DNA from: Oceanisphaera marina
Lineage (GTDB): Bacteria; Pseudomonadota; Gammaproteobacteria; Enterobacterales; Aeromonadaceae
Assembly (NCBI RefSeq): GCF_014643915.1
Contig: NZ_BMKE01000022.1
Span: 1-59,739 of the forward strand
Direction: 5' to 3'
Length of the DNA stretch: 59,739 nucleotides
Under the pieces are notes generated by a model. The model saw only the letters and a list, made by a program, of their open reading frames with translations. It had not been told where the DNA came from and searched no databases. Made by a program: the position numbers and the translations under genes. The first letter of the stretch is position 1, and each line of letters begins with the position of its first letter. Shown one piece after another: positions 8,954 to 21,396 of the stretch.

Positions 8954-10921
8954 TTATTGCGGGGCGACCGGTGCAATAGGTTGTGCCGGTTTGGCGATCA
9001 GCGAGCGAGTATCTTCAATGGCTTCGGTGATGATCACCTGTACCGCCTGACCCAGCTCGTACAAGGGCGCCTTGTCCAGATACACGCGGCCGTCGTCCCA
9101 GCTGCATTCCAGACGATCACGGTTGGCCAGAATCAGTGACGAGGGCATAAAGACCACGGCGCCGTTTTCCTGCAAGCGCAGCTTGACGCCACCACGACCA
9201 ATATCGATCACTTCGGCATCAAACACCTTGCCTTCGGCGACAGCCGGTTGCAGATAGCGGACGTACAACCAATCGGCAATATCGCGCTCGGCACGGCGAT
9301 GCATGCGACGCTGTTCCGACAAATGCACGGCCAGTTCGTCGCTGGGCACAAAGGCGTCGTGGGCCTGTTCGGCCAGAATGGCCTTGATCAAGCGATGGTT
9401 AACGATATCGCCGTATTTACGAATCGGCGACGTCCAGGTGGCGTAGGCGGTCAGGCCCAGACCGAAGTGCGCACCCGGGGTGGCGCTCATGGCGGCAAAA
9501 GACTGATAACGACGGGTGCGGCTGTCCAGATACGTGGTTTCGCGTTCGTCCAACCAACGGCGCAGCGCACAAAAACCTTCCAGGCTGGTGACGGATTCTG
9601 GTTCAAACGGCGCTTCGTGAGCTTGTAACAGCTCGACCAGGCCTTCCATTTTCTCGCTGTCAAAACCGGCATGCACGTTAAAAATACCTGTGCCTACGTG
9701 TTTGTTCAGCCAGTTACCGCAGGCCAGGTTGGCGGCGATCATGGCTTCTTCAACCATCTGGTTGGCGATACGACGATAGTCGACCAGAATGGCGGTCACG
9801 CTGCTGTTTTCATCCAGCGCAAAGCGATAGTCGGGTCTGTCTTTAAACACGATGGCGTGCTTGCTGCGCCAGGCGCTGCGGGTGTGCGTCAGCGTGGTAA
9901 GGTCACGTAATTGCTCGGCAATGACTTCATTGGCGGGCTGCCAGTCACCGATTTGCTCAACCCAGTCAGACACCTGGTCATAGCTCAGGCGAGCCTGTGA
10001 ACGAATGGTGGCGGCAAAGAATTCGGCCTCGTCATCCACTTTGCCATCATTGTCGATAAACAGACGAGCACACAGGGCTGAGCGGTTCACGCCCTCTTGC
10101 AGCGAGCACAGCTCATCGGCCAGGGTGCGCGGCAACATGGGGATGTTGCGGCCTGGCAAGTACACGGTAAAGGCGCGCTCGGCGGCCACCTTGTCCATGT
10201 CACTGTTATGGGCCACATAAGCGGTAGGATCGGCAATGGCAACCAGCAGTTCCCAGCCGTTATCCAGCTTCTTCACGCTCAGCGCATCATCCATATCCAG
10301 CGTGGATTCACCGTCTATGGTGAAGAAAGGCACATCGGTCAAATCGCGACGGGGCAGCGACTCTTCCACGGTTTGCCATTCTTTATGATCCGCTGGCGCC
10401 TGATTGGCCAGTTTGTTGCGAGCCAACACCACCCACCAGGGAGCAATGGGGTCGTCAACGCCGGCAATCACTTCTACTACGCTGGCGAAAAAGCCGTTGT
10501 TGTCCTTCAGGGCGTGGCGGGTTAATTCGCCCAGCACCCAGTCGCCTTCTTTCAGGCTCTTTTCATCCAACCCCTTGATAGCGCGCGCCTTGATGGCATC
10601 TTTCATCAATGGATGATCGGGCACTATATTCAGACGGTCGCGAAACCACTTAACGCGAGCCACAAAGCGAGTTACGCCTGCTTCAATCAATGTCTCGGGC
10701 TCGACCAGTTCGCGGTCATTCTCGGTGCGTACCACGGCGGTAATGTGGTCACCATGCATGACTTTTTTCATGTGCGGCGGCGGGATGAAGAAACTTTCTT
10801 TCTCGCTGACTTCCAGAAAGCCAAAACCTTTGGAGGTGCCTTTAACGACGCCTTCTTTAATGGGAAGGGTCTCGCGAATTTGCTGCTTTAGCTGAGCTAA
10901 TAGGGGGTTGTTTTGAAACAT
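8954..10921 (-). CDS. rnb: Exoribonuclease II
   Basis: 655 residues, near E. coli RNase II (644). Processive 3'-5' exoribonuclease of single-stranded RNA. The N-terminus (MFQNNPLLAQLKQQ) and FIPPPHMKKVMHGD block are RNase II-specific, covering the cold-shock domains; the RNB catalytic motif TIDGESTLDMDDA places the metal-binding aspartates at 203, 209, 211 and 212. A C-terminal S1 domain spans about 555-645. The ATG at 10921 is preceded only by a weak AGG. Single-gene unit closed by its own terminator. Confidence 0.96.
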   Translation of the reverse strand: MFQNNPLLAQLKQQIRETLPIKEGVVKGTSKGFGFLEVSEKESFFIPPPHMKKVMHGDHITAVVRTENDRELVEPETLIEAGVTRFVARVKWFRDRLNIVPDHPLMKDAIKARAIKGLDEKSLKEGDWVLGELTRHALKDNNGFFASVVEVIAGVDDPIAPWWVVLARNKLANQAPADHKEWQTVEESLPRRDLTDVPFFTIDGESTLDMDDALSVKKLDNGWELLVAIADPTAYVAHNSDMDKVAAERAFTVYLPGRNIPMLPRTLADELCSLQEGVNRSALCARLFIDNDGKVDDEAEFFAATIRSQARLSYDQVSDWVEQIGDWQPANEVIAEQLRDLTTLTHTRSAWRSKHAIVFKDRPDYRFALDENSSVTAILVDYRRIANQMVEEAMIAANLACGNWLNKHVGTGIFNVHAGFDSEKMEGLVELLQAHEAPFEPESVTSLEGFCALRRWLDERETTYLDSRTRRYQSFAAMSATPGAHFGLGLTAYATWTSPIRKYGDIVNHRLIKAILAEQAHDAFVPSDELAVHLSEQRRMHRRAERDIADWLYVRYLQPAVAEGKVFDAEVIDIGRGGVKLRLQENGAVVFMPSSLILANRDRLECSWDDGRVYLDKAPLYELGQAVQVIITEAIEDTRSLIAKPAQPIAPVAPQ

Positions 10922-10993
10922 AGTTAGAAACCTGTCGAAATATGCAGCTGACTATACGGATTTACCCCCAGGATGCCAAGAAGTCCTTAAGTG

Positions 10994-11920
10994 CTAGATA
11001 GGTGTGAGTCCTGTGAGATGGGGCTGTCCCTGGTCATTTATGCCAGAGTCCAGCAAGTAGTTGCAACGACCCAGTGCCGCCTGTGTATCCGGATTCCATT
11101 GCTGCGATAAACGAGCGAGCTGGCGCTGGCCCAGGCCACTTTGCAGACTGTCGGCCACCATTACCTCCAACCCTTTCAATCGAGCCTGTTCAATTAATTG
11201 TCGGCAGGTAGCGAGCCCGCCCAGCTCGGCGGGCCTGAGCACCACCGCCTTTAGCTGTTCAAACCGGGGTAGCCTTGCCATCACCCCAGATTCAGCATGA
11301 TAACGGGCCAGATCAAAGGCCACCGGCAGCTGATATTGCTCGGCCAGCTGTTGGCCGGTGGGTATATCAAGGGAGGGGTCCAGCAACCAGTCGATACGGC
11401 TACCATCAATGCGTTGCCACAGGGCCGATAATTGCTCTGAATCAAGCCGGCCACCGGCATCCAGTACCAGTCTGACATTGGGGGCCAGCAAACACAGCTC
11501 GCGCACCAGGCCGGCGTCATATTGCACGTTGCCGGTCAGAGTGAGCCAGGCGCGAGTTGGATGCACTCGGCGGCAGCGCCAGGCGCGGACTATCGGATCG
11601 CGCGGGCCCTCCAGCAAAGGCAGGCTGGGCGCCGAATCATCTGCCGCCCAGGCGGCGGTGCTGATATTGGCCAAGGCACAATCGAGCCCAAACTGTACCG
11701 CCGCAATAGCAGCGTCATGAGCAAGCCCTTGGCGAAGCCGCTGGCAGGCCTCCTGCAAGTCTTGTTGTACCTCCTGCAGTGAACTGCCAGGTAAAGGGGC
11801 TATCTCGCCCCAGGCGCCGTCAATGTTGATATAAAAACCCTGACGTCGCTCCAGGGCAGTGCCGTTAATCAATCGCGGCAGGGTCAAGGGCAGCTCGTAG
11901 GCATAAATCTCAATCTGCAT
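10994..11920 (-). CDS. menC: MenC-like enolase-superfamily protein (o-succinylbenzoate synthase family), active site degenerate
   Basis: 308 residues from the ATG at 11920, which gives the family-typical opening (MQIEIYAYELPLTLP); a longer ATG at 11959 has no ribosome-binding site. Layout fits MenC: an N-terminal capping domain with EIAPLPG and VQFGLDCALA, then a TIM barrel. By-eye alignment with E. coli MenC finds a metal Asp (154) and a later Asp (203), but the KxK motif is replaced by LTLTG (126-130), the EEP metal motif reads LDP (180-182), and the second catalytic Lys is Arg229. Dehydration of SHCHC needs both lysines, so activity is doubtful. It may be a repurposed paralogue. No other men gene is nearby. 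Confidence 0.65.
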   Translation of the reverse strand: MQIEIYAYELPLTLPRLINGTALERRQGFYINIDGAWGEIAPLPGSSLQEVQQDLQEACQRLRQGLAHDAAIAAVQFGLDCALANISTAAWAADDSAPSLPLLEGPRDPIVRAWRCRRVHPTRAWLTLTGNVQYDAGLVRELCLLAPNVRLVLDAGGRLDSEQLSALWQRIDGSRIDWLLDPSLDIPTGQQLAEQYQLPVAFDLARYHAESGVMARLPRFEQLKAVVLRPAELGGLATCRQLIEQARLKGLEVMVADSLQSGLGQRQLARLSQQWNPDTQAALGRCNYLLDSGINDQGQPHLTGLTPI

Positions 11921-12051
11921 GGTAATAGGTCTCGTCAGGGCACATATATAATTCCACATGAAAATAACATCTGGATCGGGCGCTGACCAGCAGCAGAAGC
12001 GGGCAATTACCTCCTTCTCCGATTTGTTATTATTTTGAGGGAGTAGTGGCT

Positions 12052-12081
12052 TTGCTTTTGCGATCTGCTTCTGGTTATACT
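12052..12081 (+). promoter_or_regulatory. Candidate promoter of the thiamine operon
   Basis: TTGCTT at 12052-12057, an 18-base spacer, TATACT at 12076-12081. Transcription would start near 12088, immediately before the riboswitch P1 helix at 12091, which supports the assignment. Confidence 0.5.
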
Positions 12082-12090
12082 GGCCGCTAT

Positions 12091-12179
12091 CTTGTCGGAG
12101 TGCTCTATATGGGCTGAGACCACGAAACAGTGGGATCCGTTGAACCTGATCAGGCTAATACCTGCGTAAGGGAAGCAAG
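12091..12179 (+). ncRNA. TPP riboswitch (THI element)
   Basis: The conserved core is present: GGCTGAGA at 12112, then CCGTTGAACCTGATC and CCTGCGTAAGGGAA. P1 is closed by CTTG (12091-12094) with CAAG (12176-12179). It lies about 90 bases before thiC. Thiamine pyrophosphate binding is expected to shut the operon down. Downstream, CACTCCTGACAAG at 12221-12233 is complementary to the P1 5' strand, and TTTCAC at 12237-12242 can pair with GTGAGA of the thiC ribosome-binding region (12259-12264), suggesting translational control. Confidence 0.93.
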
Positions 12180-12257
12180 TGAGAATTTGGCGCTACCTCT
12201 TCTGCCAACTTCTTCCTCAACACTCCTGACAAGCATTTTCACCCAACATGGATTTAA

Positions 12258-15751
<3,494 letters not shown>

Positions 15752-15752
15752 C

Positions 15753-16511
15753 ATGCTCAGCGACAGCGAATTCATACGCTATAGCCGGCATTTACTGCTG
15801 GAAGAGGTTGGCGAAGAAGGTCAGCTGAAGTTGAAGCAAGCCTCTGTGCTGGTCGTGGGGCTGGGCGGGCTGGGCTCGCCGGCGGTGCAGTATCTGGCCG
15901 CGGCAGGCATAGGCACCCTGTGGCTGGCGGACTTCGATCAGGTCGACGTCAGCAACCTGCAACGCCAAACCCTGTACGACATGGACAGCCTGCAGCACAG
16001 CAAGGCAGAAACCGCTCGGGCCAAGCTACAGCAGCTGAACCCGGAAGTGGAAGTGATAGCCGTCAATCAAAAACTGGACGCGGATAATCTGGGTGACTTT
16101 GTATCCGAAGTCGATCTGGTGCTGGATTGCACCGATAACATCCTGATCCGCCAACAGTTGAATGCCGCCTGTTATGCCTGGGGCAAGCCCCTGCTGGTGG
16201 GCGCCGCCATTCGCTTTGAAGGCCAGTTGCTGGCGCTGGATCCGGCCCGTGACCATGGTTGCTATCGCTGTCTGTATGGGCCCGATATTGGTGAGCGGCT
16301 GAACTGCAGCAATTCCGGTGTGATTGGCCCGGTAGTGGGCACTATCGGCATGTTGCAGGCGCTGGAAGCCATCAAATTCTTCACCGGTACCGGCACAGTG
16401 CCCTGGGGTGAACTGAAACTGTTTGATGCCAAAAATCATAGTTGGCACGGCCTGCGGGTACCTAAAGATCCTGCTTGTCCGGTGTGTGGTGTAAAGAGGG
16501 AGGAAACATGA
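15753..16511 (+). CDS. thiF: ThiS adenylyltransferase
   Basis: 252-residue E1-like enzyme that adenylates the C-terminal glycine of ThiS. ATP-binding GLGGLGSP, the FDxVxxSNLQRQ motif (FDQVDVSNLQRQ) and two zinc CxxC pairs (CYRC and CPVC) are all visible. The stop overlaps the thiS start (ATGA at 16508). Confidence 0.95.
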   Translation: MLSDSEFIRYSRHLLLEEVGEEGQLKLKQASVLVVGLGGLGSPAVQYLAAAGIGTLWLADFDQVDVSNLQRQTLYDMDSLQHSKAETARAKLQQLNPEVEVIAVNQKLDADNLGDFVSEVDLVLDCTDNILIRQQLNAACYAWGKPLLVGAAIRFEGQLLALDPARDHGCYRCLYGPDIGERLNCSNSGVIGPVVGTIGMLQALEAIKFFTGTGTVPWGELKLFDAKNHSWHGLRVPKDPACPVCGVKREET

Positions 16512-16711
16512 TCACGGTAATCTTAAATAACGACGCGCTGGAATTAGCCAAGGGCACCACGTTGGGCCAGTTACTGCTGGATCTTGAACAAGACAAGCCC
16601 GGCGTGGCGGTGGCGCTTAACCAACAGGTGGTGGCGCGCAGTCAATGGTCGGAACAGCCACTCGCCGCTAACGACAAAATCACCTTATTTCACGCCATAG
16701 CCGGAGGCTAA
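16508..16711 (+). CDS. thiS: Sulfur carrier protein ThiS
   Basis: 67 residues with a ubiquitin-like fold and the obligatory C-terminal Gly-Gly (AIAGG), which is adenylated by ThiF and then thiocarboxylated to donate sulfur to the thiazole. The ATG at 16508 has a strong GGAGGAA six bases upstream and overlaps the thiF stop; longer in-frame starts run back into thiF and lack such a site. Confidence 0.94.
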   Translation: MITVILNNDALELAKGTTLGQLLLDLEQDKPGVAVALNQQVVARSQWSEQPLAANDKITLFHAIAGG

Positions 16712-16712
16712 C

Positions 16713-17483
16713 ATGAGTCTTATTATTGCCAACAAAACCTTTAGCTCTCGCCTGTTCACCGGAACCGGCAAGTTTGCCAACGGCCAACAAATGAAAGACG
16801 CCTTTATTGCCGGCGGTACCGACTTGGTGACCATGGCGATGAAGCGACTGGATCTGAAGAACCACAGCGACGACATACTGCCGCCGCTGCTGGAACTGGG
16901 TGTGAATCTGCTGCCCAATACCGCCGGTGCCAAAACCGTAGAAGAAGCCTTGTTTGCGGCGCGTCTGGCGCGCGAGGCGCTGGGTACCAACTGGTTGAAG
17001 TTGGAAATTCACCCTGACCCCAAGTACCTGCTGCCCGACCCGATAGAAACTCTTAAGGCGGCAGAAATACTGGTCAAAGAAGGCTTTATCGTGCTGCCGT
17101 ATTGCAGTGCCGATCCCGTGCTGTGCAAGCGACTGGAAGAAGTGGGTTGTGCCGCCGTGATGCCGCTGGGTGCTCCTATTGGCACTAACAAAGGGTTGGT
17201 GACTCACGATTTTCTGCAGATCATCATAGAGCAGGCCAATGTGCCTGTGGTGGTGGATGCAGGCATAGGTGCCCCCAGCCACGCCGCCTACGCCATGGAG
17301 CTGGGTGCCGATGCGGTGCTGGTGAATACCGCCATTGCTACCGCTCGTGACCCCATTGCCATGGCCGAAGCCTTCAAGCTGGCGGTGATTTCCGGGCGCA
17401 TGGCTTATGAAGCCGGGCTGGCAGGCAAAAGCCAGTATGCGCAAGCGACCAGCCCTCTGACCGATTTTCTGGATACCTTATGA
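16713..17483 (+). CDS. thiG: Thiazole synthase
   Basis: 256-residue TIM-barrel enzyme that condenses deoxyxylulose phosphate, dehydroglycine and ThiS-thiocarboxylate into the thiazole phosphate. Contains the Schiff-base lysine block ([17 protein letters not shown]), the NTAGAKT loop and the phosphate-binding GIGAPSHA. Overlaps thiH by four bases, as usual for the ThiG-ThiH complex. Confidence 0.96.
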   Translation: MSLIIANKTFSSRLFTGTGKFANGQQMKDAFIAGGTDLVTMAMKRLDLKNHSDDILPPLLELGVNLLPNTAGAKTVEEALFAARLAREALGTNWLKLEIHPDPKYLLPDPIETLKAAEILVKEGFIVLPYCSADPVLCKRLEEVGCAAVMPLGAPIGTNKGLVTHDFLQIIIEQANVPVVVDAGIGAPSHAAYAMELGADAVLVNTAIATARDPIAMAEAFKLAVISGRMAYEAGLAGKSQYAQATSPLTDFLDTL

Positions 17484-18601
17484 GTTTCTTTGACGTGTGG
17501 TCATCCATGGATTGGGATGACGTCAAGATGAGCATCTACGCCAAGCAGGCAAAAGATGTCGAGCTGGCGCTGGCCAAGCCCAAACGCGATTTGCAGGACT
17601 TTATGGCGTTGATTTCGCCAGCCGCCGAACCCTATCTGGAACAGATGGCGCAGCAGTCTTATCAATTGACTCGTCAGCGCTTTGGCAGCACGGTCGGATT
17701 TTATATTCCGCTGTATCTGTCCAACCTGTGCGCCAATGACTGTACCTATTGCGGTTTTTCCATGAGCAACCGCATCAAGCGCAAAACCCTGAGCGCCGAA
17801 GAAATCGAGCAGGAATGCCTGGCGATCAAGGCCATGGGTTTTGATACCGTGCTGCTGGTCACCGGTGAGCACGAAGGCAAGGTGGGGCTGGATTACTTCA
17901 AGCAGATGCTGCCCATCGTCAAGCGCCACTTCAGCTATGTGATGATGGAAGTACAGCCCTTGTCCGAAGCCGAATATGCCGAGCTGCGCCAGTATGGTCT
18001 GGATAGCGTTATGGTGTATCAGGAAACCTATCAGCACCTGACCTACGATGAGCACCATATTCGAGGCAAGAAAAAAGATTTTCGCTGGCGGCTGGAGACA
18101 CCCGATCGACTGGGCAAGGCGGGTATCGATAAAATCGGTCTGGGTGCCTTGTTCGGCCTGGAAGACTGGCGTGCCGACAGCTTCTATGTGGCGGCACATC
18201 TGCGCTATCTGCAAAAGCAGTTCTGGCAAACCCGTTATTCGGTGTCATTTCCGCGGTTGCGCCCCTGCGAGGGCGGCCTGGTGCCCAAGTCGATCATGAG
18301 CGACCGTCAGCTGGTACAGCTGATTTGTGCCTATCGACTGTTTGATAATGAGCTGGAACTCAGCCTGTCGACCCGTGAGTCACAGGCCTTTCGCGATAAG
18401 GTGATCCCGCTCGGCATCACCAGCATCAGCGCTGGATCCAAGACTCAGCCGGGCGGCTATGTCGACAACGTCAAGGAAGAGCTGGAGCAGTTTGAAATAG
18501 ACGACGACCGCAGCCCGGCCGAGGTGGCCAAGGCTTTGGTGGCTACCGGCCTGCAGCCGGTGTGGACAGATTGGGATAACAGCTATTCCGCCAGCCGGTA
18601 A
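17480..18601 (+). CDS. thiH: Tyrosine lyase, dehydroglycine synthase
   Basis: 373-residue radical-SAM enzyme cleaving tyrosine to dehydroglycine and p-cresol for thiazole formation. The CX3CX2C cluster motif is Cys84, Cys88 and Cys91. Use of ThiH rather than the oxygen-dependent glycine oxidase ThiO is the enterobacterial, anaerobe-compatible version. Last gene of the operon, followed by a GC-rich hairpin. Confidence 0.96.
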   Translation: MSFFDVWSSMDWDDVKMSIYAKQAKDVELALAKPKRDLQDFMALISPAAEPYLEQMAQQSYQLTRQRFGSTVGFYIPLYLSNLCANDCTYCGFSMSNRIKRKTLSAEEIEQECLAIKAMGFDTVLLVTGEHEGKVGLDYFKQMLPIVKRHFSYVMMEVQPLSEAEYAELRQYGLDSVMVYQETYQHLTYDEHHIRGKKKDFRWRLETPDRLGKAGIDKIGLGALFGLEDWRADSFYVAAHLRYLQKQFWQTRYSVSFPRLRPCEGGLVPKSIMSDRQLVQLICAYRLFDNELELSLSTRESQAFRDKVIPLGITSISAGSKTQPGGYVDNVKEELEQFEIDDDRSPAEVAKALVATGLQPVWTDWDNSYSASR

Positions 18602-18605
18602 TCTT

Positions 18606-18635
18606 CAGCGGGAGCCCTGTTGCGAGCTCCCGCTG
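18606..18635 (+). terminator. Hairpin after thiH
   Basis: CAGCGGGAGC pairs perfectly with GCTCCCGCTG across a 10-base loop. There is no clean T tract (GCTTGCCTTCTTT follows), so termination may be weak or the hairpin may mainly protect the mRNA end. Confidence 0.5.
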
Positions 18636-18651
18636 CTTGCCTTCTTTCCTC

Positions 18652-19545
18652 TTACCATGCCGCCCAAAACAGACCTGCACTCAGCAGCAATAAATACAGA
18701 TGAATAAAGATAACGTTGAGCCCCAGATAAGGGGTTAGCGCCTGGCTATCGCTGTGCTGGCGAATGCCCCCCGGGAGTAGTTTGAACAGTACGCCTGCGG
18801 ACAGCAAAGCCACCAATGTATGCTGAGGTAGCCAGGCCAGACTTACCCCCAGTACCAGTAAACCGAGCGCTACAAGGTGCAATACACTAAAAATAATCGC
18901 GCAAGGGCCTAAGCCAAGCAGGATGGGATAATGGCGTCTGCCTACTTGCCGATCGGCGTCCACATCGGGAAATTGATTCAGTAATAACAGATTGCTGACC
19001 AGCAAGGAGACGATGACAGCCAACAACCAGGCACCGGCCGGCAAAGACTGCTGCAACACCCAAATCGAACCCAGGGTCATTAGCATACCAAAGCCGATAC
19101 CCGGCGCCACCAGGCACACCAAGGGGGAGCGATTGATGTATTGGGTATAGGTGCAGATAATAAGCACCCCGGGCAGGCCAATCCAGAGCAAAGGCCAGCC
19201 ATAACGGCTGATCAGTATCAGTCCCGCTACCATTACTATGCCTAAACAGCCCCAGGCTAAAAACAAGGCCAGCCTGGCCTGCTGAGGGTGAGTGACCAGG
19301 GTGCCGCTGCCGCCGCTAAAAGGGGTTTTGGTGGTTAAAAAATCCAGCCCGGAGCGAAAGTCAAAATACTCGTTAAAGGCATTAACGCTAATGTGCGCAG
19401 GGAGGGCGATCATCAGCACCAAAACGAGATCAAGCCACTGCCATGCGGCACCTTGAGATAGGCTGAATGCCAGTGCGAGCAGCACACAAGCCAAGGTCAA
19501 GGTCAGAAAATTAATGCGGGACACGCCCAGTAATGTTTTTAACAC
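18652..19545 (-). CDS. UbiA-family prenyltransferase
   Basis: 297-residue membrane protein with about eight to nine hydrophobic segments. The two aspartate-rich motifs that bind prenyl diphosphate through Mg2+ are present: NEYFDFRSGLD at about 52-62 and DVDADRQVGRRH in the second half. The block TPFSGGSGTLV is characteristic of one uncharacterised branch near MenA (COG1575). The aromatic acceptor cannot be read from sequence, so quinone or another lipid is equally possible. Convergent with thiH. Confidence 0.8.
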   Translation of the reverse strand: MLKTLLGVSRINFLTLTLACVLLALAFSLSQGAAWQWLDLVLVLMIALPAHISVNAFNEYFDFRSGLDFLTTKTPFSGGSGTLVTHPQQARLALFLAWGCLGIVMVAGLILISRYGWPLLWIGLPGVLIICTYTQYINRSPLVCLVAPGIGFGMLMTLGSIWVLQQSLPAGAWLLAVIVSLLVSNLLLLNQFPDVDADRQVGRRHYPILLGLGPCAIIFSVLHLVALGLLVLGVSLAWLPQHTLVALLSAGVLFKLLPGGIRQHSDSQALTPYLGLNVIFIHLYLLLLSAGLFWAAW

Positions 19546-19778
19546 AAGTGACTCCCTTTTTTAGTCACTATAGCCATTAGCGCCCAATAGGGTTTTGATT
19601 AGACACAAAGCCACCATCAATAGTTTAATGGGCCGTTTATTTTTCATCTGCTTACGTCAAGAGCAAACCAGAGCTGCGACGTGACATATTTCGTCTTGCT
19701 GGACAATTGCGTTATGGCGTCAGCCGAGCAGAGTAGCTAAGCTGTTATACTGAGTCTTTATGCAGGGATGAAGCTAAG

Positions 19779-20180
19779 GTGAATAACACACACAGCAAGG
19801 TGATCGGCTACATATTGTGGATTTTTGGCTTCATGGGTGCCCATCGCTTTTATTATGGTCGGCCCATCAGTGGCGTTTTGTACTTCTTTACTCTGGGCCT
19901 GTTTTTTATTGGCTGGATTGTGGATTTATTTCTTATTCCGTCCATGGACCGAGACGCAGATGAGCGCTATACCACGGGGGCTACCGACTACAACATTGCC
20001 TGGATCCTGATGACCTTTCTCGGCATCTTCGGCATCCATCGCCTGTATATGGGCAAGTGGGTGACCGCCATCATCTGGTTCTTCACCGGCGGTTTGTTTC
20101 TGGTCGGCTTTCTCTACGACTTTTGCACTCTTAACACGCAAATCGATGAAGTTAACCGCAAAACTCGTCGCTTTGGTTAA
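19779..20180 (+). CDS. TM2 domain protein
   Basis: 133 residues built from two tandem TM2-type repeats: each has a helix, a short turn with HR(F/L)Y, and a second helix with a GLFF/GLFL glycine (GAHRFYYG...; GIHRLYMG...). Function unknown in bacteria. The start is a GTG; an upstream ATG at 19769 runs into a stop after four codons. A TATACT box lies at about 19746. Convergent with, and overlapping by 4 bases, the tetR gene. Confidence 0.75.
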   Translation: MNNTHSKVIGYILWIFGFMGAHRFYYGRPISGVLYFFTLGLFFIGWIVDLFLIPSMDRDADERYTTGATDYNIAWILMTFLGIFGIHRLYMGKWVTAIIWFFTGGLFLVGFLYDFCTLNTQIDEVNRKTRRFG

Positions 20181-20755
20181 ATTTCACTGCAATCGGCTGC
20201 CATCAATGCCAACTGCCTGGCGTTGATGGCAGCCTGTTTATTCCCCTGCACATGCGCTTGCACCGTCACTCCTTCTTTTAATAAACACAGTGTTGTTGCC
20301 AATCGCTCGGCCGCCTGTGGCGCTAATCCTGTCCGTTGTAAATAATCTGCAAGCATGGTCATGATCGCTGTTTTGTGGCTGGCGCATTGTTGGTGTATAT
20401 CATGCCCAAGATCTCCATACTCCCCACAAGTATTTATAAAAAAGCAGCCTTGAAAAGGGGTTAGCTGTTGTTCTCTGTCGTTTATCCAGTCGTCCAGTGC
20501 TGCAAACAGGGTATCTATTACTGCCGTGACAGTTGATTTTCCTTGTGCCAGTCGAGCGTCCAGCCACTGTAAATAAACAGCGTCTCTATAGGCCAGGGTG
20601 GCAACCACCAAAGCCTCTTTACCTGCAAAGTGATGGTACAAGGTTTTCTTGGCGATACCTGAGACCTGCAATATCTGATTGATGCCGACGGCGTGAATAC
20701 CTTGTCGATAAAACAGCTCAAAGGCAGTGATGACCAGTTGTTGGCGTTTATCCAT
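20177..20755 (-). CDS. TetR-family repressor
   Basis: 192 residues with an N-terminal TetR DNA-binding domain (GINQILQVSGIAKKTLYHHFAGKEAL, about 24-50) and a variable ligand-binding C-terminus carrying several cysteines (FINTCGEYG, AADC). Divergent from the HPP gene; two palindromes with half-site TAGAC(C/A) lie in the gap and are the obvious operators for self-regulation and HPP control. The inducer is unknown; the wording is loosely NemR/AcrR-like. Confidence 0.85.
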   Translation of the reverse strand: MDKRQQLVITAFELFYRQGIHAVGINQILQVSGIAKKTLYHHFAGKEALVVATLAYRDAVYLQWLDARLAQGKSTVTAVIDTLFAALDDWINDREQQLTPFQGCFFINTCGEYGDLGHDIHQQCASHKTAIMTMLADYLQRTGLAPQAAERLATTLCLLKEGVTVQAHVQGNKQAAINARQLALMAADCSEI

Positions 20756-20781
20756 GATGCTCTCCTGTTAATAAATGGATA

Positions 20782-20811
20782 TTGACAGAGGTAGACCGAT
20801 CTGTCTATATT
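20782..20811 (+). promoter_or_regulatory. Promoter of the HPP gene
   Basis: TTGACA at 20782-20787, an 18-base spacer, TATATT at 20806-20811. The -10 box is overlapped by the first operator palindrome. Confidence 0.6.
20791..20808. promoter_or_regulatory. Putative TetR operator 1
   Basis: TAGACCGATCTGTCTA is an imperfect palindrome with two mismatches across the dyad. It covers the spacer and -10 of the HPP promoter, where repressor binding would block RNA polymerase. Confidence 0.55.
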
Positions 20812-20820
20812 GTATCTTAT

Positions 20821-20838
20821 GTAGACAATTCGGTCTAC
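20821..20838. promoter_or_regulatory. Putative TetR operator 2
   Basis: GTAGACAATTCGGTCTAC is the same palindrome type, starting exactly 30 bases (about three helical turns) after operator 1, so both would face the same side of the DNA. Confidence 0.55.
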
Positions 20839-20861
20839 TTTGTTGCAAGGGAGTGTTTAAA

Positions 20862-21350
20862 ATGAATAACGAGAGTGGAGTGTTTAATTTGTGTTCCCGT
20901 TACTCGCCGCTGGTGGCGGGAGTCGGGGCTATGCTGTGTATTACTATTCTTGCTCGATTGGACGGTTTGGGTGCTTCCAATCTATGGCTGATGGCATCTT
21001 TTGGGGCGACCATGGTTATTCTGTTTGGTCTGCCGGAAAGTCCTCTTGCTCGTCCTGCCAATATATTTTTTGGTCATGTACTGACGACATTGGTGGGATT
21101 GGTCATTTTGACATTGTGCGGGGTACAGCCTTGGTCTTTAGGGTTGGCGGTGGGAATCGCAGTGAGCCTGATGCTGTTGACTAATACCACTCATCCACCG
21201 GCGGGTGCTAATCCGTTGATCGTCATGCTGGGAGGACAGGACTGGAACTTTCTATGGTCGCCGGTGGCCTTGGGGGCCAGCTTGATTATTATTGGTGGTG
21301 TCGTGTTTCATCGCTGCACCGGTCGGCGTTATCCCGTTCGTTGGTGGTAG
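20862..21350 (+). CDS. HPP-family membrane protein
   Basis: 162 residues with four or five membrane segments and the family-naming NTTHPPAGA motif. Some HPP proteins have been linked to nitrite transport in chloroplasts; bacterial roles are unclear. The ATG at 20862 is chosen because AAGGGAG lies 9 bases upstream; an in-frame start at 20775 would lie upstream of the promoter. Lacks the CBS domains that some relatives carry. Probably repressed by the divergent TetR protein. Confidence 0.82.
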   Translation: MNNESGVFNLCSRYSPLVAGVGAMLCITILARLDGLGASNLWLMASFGATMVILFGLPESPLARPANIFFGHVLTTLVGLVILTLCGVQPWSLGLAVGIAVSLMLLTNTTHPPAGANPLIVMLGGQDWNFLWSPVALGASLIIIGGVVFHRCTGRRYPVRWW

Positions 21351-21396
21351 AAACATACCTTTTTATCTACGCAGGTGCTGCCTGCTTGTATATCGG

